From assembly GCA_007136585.1 (NCBI GenBank), contig SLGR01000254.1, positions 1-5,023 on the forward strand: DNA of 5,023 bases. Direction: 5' to 3'. The translations under genes were made by a program, and so were the position numbers. The notes beneath the pieces are model-generated. The model saw only the letters and a program-made list of their open reading frames with translations. It searched no databases and had not been told where the DNA came from. Each line of letters begins with the position of its first letter. Position 1 is the stretch's first letter. Source of the DNA: Candidatus Sumerlaeota bacterium (lineage in GTDB: Bacteria > CG03 > SLGR01). This document shows positions 1 to 5,023 of this stretch, in pieces.

Positions 1-271
1 TCTTGGGCGGGCCGGAGAAGTAATCCTGTTTAACTCTGCAGCCGTCTTTCTGGATACTCCGGATGAACCTGTTGCGGCGGAACCCGTCCTTTAAGACCAT
101 ATACTCTATATCCCAGTCCCAGGGGATGAAATCATTTTCGCGGACAGCCCCAAGGAGAGTCCCTCCGGAGAGGAATACCCGCGCACCCGCCTCTTCAAGG
201 CGGGTTTTTATATATTTCATCCTCTCAATGGTGTTCTTTAGCCCTGATTTGTCCAGTTCCGAAAAAAACAT
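1..271 (-). CDS. LicD-family transferase, N-terminal fragment (runs off left edge)
   Basis: Ninety residues are visible, read leftwards from an ATG at 271-269; the rest lies outside the window. Seen: a SGGTLLGAVR stretch (residues 35-44), then FIPWDWDIE (48-56). This matches the LicD/fukutin-related signature GTLLGAVR...IPWDDDID, with the acidic DxD pair kept as D52 and D54 and Trp between them. Known: LicD proteins have a nucleotidyltransferase-like fold and transfer phospho-substituents such as phosphocholine onto LPS or teichoic acid glycans. Inferred: it decorates the surface glycan built by its neighbours; the actual substituent is unknown. The ATG is preferred because GGTGAG lies 4 nt upstream. 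In-frame GTG codons at 280 and 283 would lack a well-placed ribosome site, and an in-frame stop lies further upstream. It is divergent from the GT4 gene at 420, with its own predicted promoter. Confidence 0.85.
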   Translation of the reverse strand, partial: MFFSELDKSGLKNTIERMKYIKTRLEEAGARVFLSGGTLLGAVRENDFIPWDWDIEYMVLKDGFRRNRFIRSIQKDGCRVKQDYFSGPPK

Positions 272-314
272 CTTACTCACCACTCTTCTTTTTACTCAAT
301 CCCGGTCGGGGTAT

Positions 315-343
315 ATTGTAAGATATCATAGCTGCATAATCAA
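315..343 (-). promoter_or_regulatory. Predicted sigma70-type promoter for the LicD-like gene
   Basis: Read on the minus strand, TTGATT (343-338) is followed by exactly 17 bases and then TACAAT (320-315). These match TTGACA at 4 of 6 and TATAAT at 5 of 6 positions. The predicted start near 308 leaves a leader of about 37 nt before the ATG at 271. It is a hand-matched motif and no start site has been mapped. Confidence 0.5.
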
Positions 344-368
344 CTTACGTTACGGGTTCCTCCGCGCC

Positions 369-397
369 TTGTTTTTAAGAGGTATAAGATTTATAAT
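369..397 (+). promoter_or_regulatory. Predicted sigma70-type promoter for the plus-strand GT4 pair
   Basis: TTGTTT (369-374), a 17-base spacer and a perfect TATAAT (392-397). The -35 box is weak (3 of 6). The predicted start near 404 gives a very short leader of about 16 nt that still contains the GGGGA ribosome site at 408-412. The -10 box overlaps an in-frame ATG at 396, which argues that translation begins at 420 instead. Confidence 0.5.
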
Positions 398-407
398 GTG
401 GCCGGTC

Positions 408-412
408 GGGGA
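408..412 (+). promoter_or_regulatory. Ribosome binding site deciding the start at 420
   Basis: GGGGA lies 7 nt before the ATG at 420. The competing in-frame ATG at 396 has AGAGG at 378-382, 13 nt away, which is a poor spacing. Starting at 420 also gives the usual MRILHI opening of GT4 proteins. Confidence 0.6.
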
Positions 413-419
413 AAACCAA

Positions 420-1610
420 ATGAGAATACTGCATATACTTACATTTCATCAGCCTGCCGGAATTGAGAACCGGGTCTTCCGTTTTATCCGTACGGCCGGC
501 GGACACGAGCACGCGGTGCTCGTAGTGAGCAGGCGCATACACGAAAATTTCAAGGCAAACCTGCCTTCCTCTACCGCCGTCAGGCACTGGAAATACTGGG
601 GAAGGTTTAAAATACCGGCGTTTCTGAGAAAATTCTTTCTTAAAAATTGGCTCAAGAAAAACAGGTTTGACCTCTTTATGTCTTACAGCCAGCTATCTTA
701 TCCCGGTTTATGGGATACCCTGTTTGAAAACGTAAACGCTCCGGGGGTATACTGGGAGGAGGGAGCGGCCTGGTCCAAATCCAAGGAACTTAAAGAACTT
801 ATAGGGCGTTTTGACGCTTACGCAGCCGTATCGGAGGCAAGCGCCGTAATGCTTCAGAAGAAATTCGGTGTTCCGGGGGATAAAATAAAGGTGATTCATA
901 ACGGGATCCCGGAGGAAAAATTCAGCTCCTTAAAAGAAGCCGCCCCGGCGGAAAAAAACAGGGACAGGTTTATAATCCTTTACCTGGGGCGCCTTGTCCC
1001 CTTTAAGGGAGTGGAATCACTTATAAGGTCTCTTAAATTTATGGAACCTGACTGCGAGCTATGGATCATAGGAGACGGCGAGGAAAAAGGCAGACTTCAG
1101 GAACTGGCGCGGGAGACAGGAGTGGAAAACAGGGTTCAGTTCAAGGGAATGCTGGTAGACCCGGACCCGTACCTCAAGGGTGCCGATCTAATGGTCGTCC
1201 CTAGTATCCGGGAGCCTTTCGGGATAGTTCTGCTGGAGGCCGGGGCGGCCTCTCTCGCGGTAATCGCCTCGCGGGTGGACGGAATCCCTGATATCATTTC
1301 CCACCGCAAAAACGGTATCCTGATTGAGCCCGGGATAGAAATAGACAGGGCGCATATGAAAGGTCTCCCTGAATTAACGGTCAGGGTTGAAACCCGGGAA
1401 TTGATCCCTCCCCGGATTCTCCGTCCTGAGGATATAGCCGGGGCGGTCAATGAATTAAAAAACAACCCCTCCCTGAGAAAGAGACTGGGCGAAAACCTGT
1501 ATAATACCGTAAGGAAAAACTTTCGCATGGAGGATAAGATCCTGGAATTTGAGAAGTTTTCCGAGACCCTGGCCCCGCTAAGGAAGACCGGGGATACGGA
1601 GGAGGGTTGA
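420..1610 (+). CDS. GT4 glycosyltransferase with a C-terminal-domain insert
   Basis: A 396-residue GT-B enzyme, expected to move a sugar from an activated nucleotide donor to a glycan acceptor at the cytoplasmic side of the inner membrane. Seen: an N-terminal acceptor domain opening MRILHI with the loop AGIENR (13-18); AVSEAS (136-141) and VIHNGIPEEKF (158-168) at the domain junction; YLGRLVPFKG (188-197), which starts the donor domain; GDGEE (218-222); and the EX7E motif REPFGIVLLE with E265 and E273. Odd: about 30 residues (roughly 306-335) sit between the EPG loop and the RPEDIAGAV helix, where many GT4 enzymes have only a short link. The open frame extends upstream to 63, but those 119 codons are antisense to the LicD-like gene. 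The next gene starts 11 nt after the stop, forming a two-gene unit. Donor, acceptor and linkage are unknown. Confidence 0.92.
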   Translation: MRILHILTFHQPAGIENRVFRFIRTAGGHEHAVLVVSRRIHENFKANLPSSTAVRHWKYWGRFKIPAFLRKFFLKNWLKKNRFDLFMSYSQLSYPGLWDTLFENVNAPGVYWEEGAAWSKSKELKELIGRFDAYAAVSEASAVMLQKKFGVPGDKIKVIHNGIPEEKFSSLKEAAPAEKNRDRFIILYLGRLVPFKGVESLIRSLKFMEPDCELWIIGDGEEKGRLQELARETGVENRVQFKGMLVDPDPYLKGADLMVVPSIREPFGIVLLEAGAASLAVIASRVDGIPDIISHRKNGILIEPGIEIDRAHMKGLPELTVRVETRELIPPRILRPEDIAGAVNELKNNPSLRKRLGENLYNTVRKNFRMEDKILEFEKFSETLAPLRKTGDTEEG

Positions 1611-1614
1611 GGGA
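1609..1614 (+). promoter_or_regulatory. Ribosome binding site for the second GT4 gene
   Basis: GAGGGA overlaps the stop codon of the upstream gene and lies 7 nt before the ATG at 1622. A stronger GGAGG at 1598-1602 sits only 4 nt before a TTG at 1607 that is in frame and overlaps the stop. The TTG start would add five residues and cannot be excluded. Confidence 0.5.
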
Positions 1615-1621
1615 TCAGGGG

Positions 1622-2803
1622 ATGAACCGTCAGGAAAAAAGCAAGATTAAAATAGCTTACGTTCATTCCTGCCCGTGGCCCTCAAAATCTCCGGGGGTAA
1701 CCTTTACCACATACAGCGCGGCATCCCTGGCCGGGGAGACCCGGAAATGCCATCTTTTCGTAAAAGCCGGGAGAAAGACTCCTGCCGGGGAGGTCTTTTC
1801 CGGGTACTTTAATATGGAGAAACCTCCCGGGCTGAAGGTTCACAGGCTTAAACATCCCATCTTTAACTCCAACAGGTTTTATTACAGGAAAGTTAAAAAA
1901 CAATTAGAAGAAATAATCAGATTTAAAGGGCTGGATGCGGTTATAACAAGAAGAGAGACCTTCCTGCCATACCTGGTTAAACTCAAAGAAAAATACGGTA
2001 TAAGCATCTACTTTGAGTCACATAACTTCTTTTCCGATCTTTCCGTAAGAGACGATATAAACCCGAAAAAGAAACTCAAACAGCACAGGGTTGAGAAAAA
2101 ATATATCGGTCTCCTGGACGGTCTTATATGCCTGCAGGAATCCCAGAAAGACCTTTATGAAAAAGTATTTCCCGGTCTGGATAAAAGGGTCTTCAGGACC
2201 GGGATACCCGGGTATAAATACTCTTCGGGGAAACGAGTATATATTACTTACATAGGCTCGCTTGACAGCCACAAGGGGATAGATACCCTTCTTGAGGCGG
2301 CCGCGTTATGCAGAAACCGGATCCGGCTCCTGATAATAGGGGGAAGAACAGAGAAGAAGGTAAGGGAACTTGAGAACCTGGTTAAAGAAAAATACAGCGG
2401 TATTGATGTAAAGATTACCGGATGGCTGGAGAAGAAGGAGATTGAGAGGTTTATGGAAGAGACCCTTCTGGGAGTGATCCCGCTGAAAGACACTTTCTTT
2501 AACAGGAACCTCACTTCCCCTCTTAAACTATTTGATTATTTCAGCCACGGCATCCCCGCCGTAGCTTCCGATCTGCACTCCGCGAGGGAACTTATAGACG
2601 AGGGAAACTCCGGGGTTTTCTTCCGGGCGGAAGACCCTGCGGACCTTGCGGAAAAGATTGACACCCTGGTAGAGAATAAGAATGAGCTGGATAGAATGCG
2701 CAGGTATATATTTGAGAACACCTCGCAGCTCCTGTGGGAATCCCGGTCAAGATACCTTATTCAATGGATAGAGGGAAAAATCAGCTCCCGGGGGGAGAAC
2801 TGA
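1622..2803 (+). CDS. GT4-type glycosyltransferase
   Basis: A 393-residue GT-B glycosyltransferase, distinct from its upstream partner. Seen: a basic N-terminus leading into KIKIAYVHS; a loop PGVTFTTYSAASLA typical of the nucleotide-sugar cleft; YFESHNF (E132, H134) in the acceptor domain; YIGSLDSHKG (210-219), which starts the donor domain; and TSPLKLFDYFSHG (298-310). The last motif replaces the classical EX7E: many GT4 relatives read SPLKLFEY, here with Asp305 for Glu. Known: this subgroup includes enzymes of exopolysaccharide and LPS assembly. It is transcribed after the GT4 gene at 420, with an 11-nt gap, so the pair probably adds successive sugars (inference). Its last 23 bp overlap the end of the convergent minus-strand gene. 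An earlier TTG start at 1607 is possible. Substrates are unknown. Confidence 0.9.
   Translation: MNRQEKSKIKIAYVHSCPWPSKSPGVTFTTYSAASLAGETRKCHLFVKAGRKTPAGEVFSGYFNMEKPPGLKVHRLKHPIFNSNRFYYRKVKKQLEEIIRFKGLDAVITRRETFLPYLVKLKEKYGISIYFESHNFFSDLSVRDDINPKKKLKQHRVEKKYIGLLDGLICLQESQKDLYEKVFPGLDKRVFRTGIPGYKYSSGKRVYITYIGSLDSHKGIDTLLEAAALCRNRIRLLIIGGRTEKKVRELENLVKEKYSGIDVKITGWLEKKEIERFMEETLLGVIPLKDTFFNRNLTSPLKLFDYFSHGIPAVASDLHSARELIDEGNSGVFFRAEDPADLAEKIDTLVENKNELDRMRRYIFENTSQLLWESRSRYLIQWIEGKISSRGEN
2775..2802 (-). terminator. Intrinsic-terminator-like hairpin at the end of the minus operon
   Basis: Read on the minus strand from 2802: CAG, a TT bulge, CTCCC, a CCC loop, GGGAG, CTG, then A and five T. The eight paired positions are GC-rich with one 2-nt bulge and a T run directly downstream. 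The hairpin lies inside the final codons of the kinase-like gene and also covers the end of the convergent GT4 gene. In the plus direction there is no comparable T run, so it should work mainly for the minus operon. Confidence 0.5.
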
Positions 2804-3590
2804 ACTCCCTGAACTTTTCCGAGAGTCTCCTTATTATCCCCTTCTCCAGACGGCTGAATTTGGGGTATAACTCCCCGCAAAGTCTTAAGAGCTCCCGTTT
2901 TAACGGTTCATTCCATTCCCCGCGGCTAATCGCCGCCGCGACCGCCGAACGAATAAACCTGTATAAATCGCGGCGGCGCCCCTTAAATTCAAGGTAAACC
3001 CGGCCGGTTCTCATCATATCAAAATCACACCACAGGAGCCTGCCCTCTTCTACAAGTATATTACTGGAATGTGCGTCCCCGTGAGTTATTCCGCTTTTGT
3101 GCATCTTTCTTAAATCTTCTATCCCTTTTACGAAAAGCCCGGTCTTTGTATCCCGGCTTACACTGCCGGATAGAAAGACCTCGTGCAGAAGACCGGAACC
3201 ACTGTAGGGAGAAATGAAAAGCCCCTGGATTTTTATACCCTCTCTGCGGGTCAAGACAAAAAAAGGAAATACTGTTTCAGGGCCCGCGGCTCTTACCCTG
3301 AGAGCCCGTTTGAACTGAAGCAGCGCGGCGGGAGGAAAAAGAAAAAACCCTCTGAACCTGTCCCTCATACGGGGGGATATCAGGTAACTCATTTTTTTTA
3401 TATGCCATTTTTTACCGTCTGTCTCAAAAACAAAAAACCGGCGGTGGGGACGCTTTCCGCCCTTTAAGTCTTCAAGCGGCTCGGGATCGTTAAAAAAAGG
3501 GAGAAACTCCGCCCAGTTCTTTAAAAGATGATCCCGGGGGCGGTATAGGGTTACCCGGGGAAGGGGGCGCTCTTTGACCGTATCCCTCAC
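2781..3590 (-). CDS. LPS-kinase-like protein (WaaP/KdkA-type protein kinase fold)
   Basis: A 269-residue protein with the fold markers of bacterial sugar and LPS kinases. Seen: WHIKK (62-66) with the likely ATP-binding lysine K65 or K66; a catalytic loop HGDAHSSNILV (170-180) with D172 and N177; the metal-binding CDFD (188-191), where the DFD form is that of WaaP/KdkA enzymes rather than DFG; and RRRDLYRFIRS (205-215), matching the family's downstream R..DL..L..S element. No clear glycine-rich loop is visible. Known: relatives phosphorylate heptose or Kdo of LPS in the cytoplasm using ATP. Inferred: it phosphorylates a core sugar added by the coupled glycosyltransferases; which sugar is unknown. 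The GTG start at 3590-3588 overlaps the previous stop as GTGA and has no strong ribosome site, pointing to translational coupling. The frame stays open to an ATG at 3734, but that would overlap the GT2 gene by 148 bp. Confidence 0.85.
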   Translation of the reverse strand: MRDTVKERPLPRVTLYRPRDHLLKNWAEFLPFFNDPEPLEDLKGGKRPHRRFFVFETDGKKWHIKKMSYLISPRMRDRFRGFFLFPPAALLQFKRALRVRAAGPETVFPFFVLTRREGIKIQGLFISPYSGSGLLHEVFLSGSVSRDTKTGLFVKGIEDLRKMHKSGITHGDAHSSNILVEEGRLLWCDFDMMRTGRVYLEFKGRRRDLYRFIRSAVAAAISRGEWNEPLKRELLRLCGELYPKFSRLEKGIIRRLSEKFREFSSPPGS

Positions 3591-4342
3591 CGCGGAGCTC
3601 TGCCTGTATTCTTCAGCTCCCAGAGTTTCGCGTATTTCAGGAAAACATAGTACCCCGTTGATACGGCTATTATAAACCCGGGGACCCCGTCCCTGAACCC
3701 CTGTTTGATGAAATATTTTTTTATAAACGCCCATAGGGGACGCAGAAGCATATCGCTCATACGCCCCTTCCCGCGGTGAAGCAGCTCCCTTGAGCTGATA
3801 TCCGTAAAACTGTTCATTGCTCCTACGTGGCTGGAAATATTCCGGTAGGTATAATGAAGAATATCCCCTTTAAGCTTACCGACCCTTCCCTGTACGGCCA
3901 CCTTGTCGTGGGGGTTCACCCCGGACCACCGGCCCCGGTCTTTCCTGAACAGCCTTACCTTCCTGTCCGGGTACCACCCGCTGTGGTTTATCCACCTGCC
4001 GAGGTAAAAAGCCCTCCGGGGTATGGAATAGGCGTCGGCGGAGGGGTTCTCCACCGCTCTCTTAATCTCCTCCGCCAGAGCGGGGGTTACCCGCTCGTCA
4101 GCGTCTATTGATATAATCCAGTCGCCCGAGGCCCTGCTGACCGCAAAGTTTTTCTGCTCAATATGGCCGGGCCAGGGGTTATGAAACACCCGGTCGGTGT
4201 ACTCCCTGCATATCTCCACCGTAGCATCGCAGCTCCCGGAGTCCACCACTACTATCTCATCGGCCCATTTCACGCTTTCCAGGGCGCCGCGGATATTCTC
4301 CTCTTCGTTAAAGGTTATGATAGTTGCCGTAATACGTATCAT
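3587..4342 (-). CDS. WaaE/KdtX-type GT2 glycosyltransferase (LPS core)
   Basis: A 251-residue, full-length family 2 glycosyltransferase. Seen: IITFNEEENI near the N-terminus (nucleotide binding); VVVDSGSCD (31-39); ISIDADERV (77-85) with the metal-binding DxD at D80 and D82; HSGWYPDRKVRLFRK (120-134); GVNPHDKV (141-148); and GDILHYTY (159-166). Near the C-terminus are a basic region and a hydrophobic stretch at about 221-241 that probably sits on the inner membrane. This order of motifs is that of WaaE/KdtX proteins. Known: Klebsiella and Serratia WaaE adds a beta-1,4-glucose to inner-core heptose. Inferred: the same class of step here, but donor and acceptor may differ. The ATG overlaps the upstream stop as ATGA and its stop overlaps the kinase start as GTGA. 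It is the middle gene of a coupled operon, with no strong ribosome site of its own. Confidence 0.92.
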   Translation of the reverse strand: MIRITATIITFNEEENIRGALESVKWADEIVVVDSGSCDATVEICREYTDRVFHNPWPGHIEQKNFAVSRASGDWIISIDADERVTPALAEEIKRAVENPSADAYSIPRRAFYLGRWINHSGWYPDRKVRLFRKDRGRWSGVNPHDKVAVQGRVGKLKGDILHYTYRNISSHVGAMNSFTDISSRELLHRGKGRMSDMLLRPLWAFIKKYFIKQGFRDGVPGFIIAVSTGYYVFLKYAKLWELKNTGRAPR

Positions 4343-5023
4343 CTCAGTATTTTAACAATTTCCCGAAGCTTTTCCATATACACCCCGGGCGAAAACCTCT
4401 CCTCTGCCAGGCGGCGCGCCCTCTTTCCGGTTTCCACGCAGAGAGGGCGGTCGTTCAGGAGACGGGCAGTCTTCTCCCCAAGTTCCACGGAGTCTCCCTT
4501 CTCATACATAAACGCGGCTCCGGTCCCTCCAAGAAACTCATCAAGACATCCCACGCGGGAAGATATCACCGCCCTGCCGCTGGCAATCCACTCAAGGGCC
4601 GCGCGGCTTACCTCTTCCGAGCCCAGTGAGGCTATTATCCCCGCATCCGATCCCCTCATAAGCGCGCCTACTTCTCCGGGGGAGAGGGCTCCCCTGTACT
4701 CTATATCTCCGGAAACGCCAAGTTCTTCCGCCTGCCGGAGCAGGGTCTTATAATCGGTTTTGGATTCCCTGCCGGCAAAAATCACTTTAAGGGATCCTGT
4801 CAGTTCTTTTATCCGGGGAATGGCCTCTATAAGAACCCTGTGCCCCTTCACAGGGGAAAGACGCCCTACAATGGCTACCGTTTTATTCCCCGGAGGATCC
4901 GTGTAATAAAATTTTTCCGTATCAACAGGAGGCGGAAGGACGAAGACCCTGCCCGGCGCGCACCCAGCAGCCGAGAACTCCCTCTTCATCCTTTCAGTAG
5001 CTACAATGACTCCGTCTCCGAAA
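4339..5023 (-). CDS. GT4 glycosyltransferase, C-terminal part (runs off right edge)
   Basis: The last 227 residues of a GT-B enzyme; the missing N-terminal acceptor domain would lie beyond base 5023. The reading frame is open to the window edge. The first visible residues (FGDGVIVATERMKREF) fit the conserved end of a GT4 N-terminal domain, so the ATG at 4989 is internal, not a start. Seen in visible numbering: LPPPVDTEKF (29-38); VAIVGRLSPVKG (49-60), which starts the donor domain; and an EX7E motif SEEVSRAALEW with E136 and E144, followed by the ASGRAVISSRVG strand. Known: GT4 enzymes with this ending occur throughout LPS core and O-antigen loci. Its stop overlaps the start of the WaaE-like gene by 4 nt, so the two are probably made together and act on the same glycan (inference). 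Substrates are unknown. Confidence 0.92.
   Translation of the reverse strand, partial: FGDGVIVATERMKREFSAAGCAPGRVFVLPPPVDTEKFYYTDPPGNKTVAIVGRLSPVKGHRVLIEAIPRIKELTGSLKVIFAGRESKTDYKTLLRQAEELGVSGDIEYRGALSPGEVGALMRGSDAGIIASLGSEEVSRAALEWIASGRAVISSRVGCLDEFLGGTGAAFMYEKGDSVELGEKTARLLNDRPLCVETGKRARRLAEERFSPGVYMEKLREIVKILR

Noticed and set aside
63-419. A 119-codon N-terminal extension of the first GT4 gene
   Set aside because: It is antisense to the LicD-like gene and crosses the divergent promoters. Its translation resembles nothing in GT4 proteins, and the canonical MRILHI opening begins at 420.
1136-1666. Open frame of 176 codons on the minus strand
   Set aside because: It is a shadow of the GT4 gene: antisense to its donor domain, with no recognisable domain and low-complexity Ser/Arg content.
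601-2100. Local GC swings as a sign of gene transfer (hand counts: about 32% at 601-660, 67% at 1201-1260, 33% at 1981-2040)
   Set aside because: The swings occur within single genes and follow lysine-rich variable stretches versus Gly/Ala-rich conserved motifs, so they do not mark a transferred segment.
2793-2809. Plus-strand terminator formed by GGGAG and CTCCC after the second GT4 gene
   Set aside because: The stem is only 5 bp with a 7-nt loop, and the downstream T run is short and displaced. It also competes with the stronger minus-strand hairpin.
2734-2997. Small plus-strand frame after the second GT4 gene
   Set aside because: It begins inside the GT4 gene, lies antisense to the kinase-like gene, and has no ribosome site or recognisable product.
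3591-3734. Upstream ATG start for the kinase-like gene
   Set aside because: It would overlap the WaaE-like gene by 148 bp. The GTGA overlap gives a normal operon junction and the extra residues show no kinase features.
4163-4753. Open frame of 196 codons on the plus strand
   Set aside because: It is antisense across two well-supported genes and their overlap, with Ser/Arg/Pro-rich composition and no motif.
4339-4989. Reading the right-hand GT4 gene as a complete 216-residue protein starting at 4989
   Set aside because: The frame continues to the window edge with GT4-like residues, and a full enzyme needs the missing N-terminal domain.

Overview
This is a cell-envelope glycan locus, most likely lipopolysaccharide (LPS) core or surface polysaccharide, from a Gram-negative-type bacterium. 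It holds six protein genes: three GT4 (GT-B fold) glycosyltransferases, one WaaE/KdtX-type GT2 glycosyltransferase, one small LPS-kinase-like protein and one LicD-type transferase cut by the left edge. The outer-membrane lifestyle is inferred from the WaaE-like and LPS-kinase-like genes. GC content is intermediate, and AGG, ATA and GGG codons are frequent. Nothing visible fixes a phylum; an uncultured, metagenome-derived lineage is plausible but this is only a guess.

Layout from left to right. Bases 1-271 (minus) are the N-terminal 90 residues of a LicD-family protein running off the left edge. Bases 272-419 are the only real intergenic region. It carries two back-to-back sigma70-like promoters, each with a 17-bp spacer, one for the LicD-like gene (minus) and one for a plus-strand pair. 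Bases 420-1610 and 1622-2803 (plus) are two GT4 glycosyltransferases in a tight pair. The second converges on the minus-strand operon and overlaps its last gene by 23 bp. That overlap is an imperfect palindrome followed on the minus strand by a T run, so it looks like an intrinsic terminator for the minus operon built from the ends of two coding regions. The minus operon reads right to left: GT4 (4339-5023, 5' end beyond the right edge), WaaE-like GT2 (3587-4342) and LPS-kinase-like protein (2781-3590). It is joined by ATGA and GTGA 4-nt overlaps, so the three are probably translationally coupled.

How they may work together (inference): the minus operon would add sugars to, and phosphorylate, a lipid-linked core oligosaccharide on the cytoplasmic face of the inner membrane. 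The plus-strand pair would add further sugars, and the LicD-like protein would attach a phospho-substituent. Donors, acceptors and linkages cannot be read from the sequence.

No RNA genes, mobile elements, CRISPR arrays or long repeats were seen. I did not find an obviously new system. The points most worth a second look are the terminator-in-overlap arrangement, the divergent promoter region with a 10-bp repeat exactly 100 bp apart, and a roughly 30-residue insert in the first GT4 protein.
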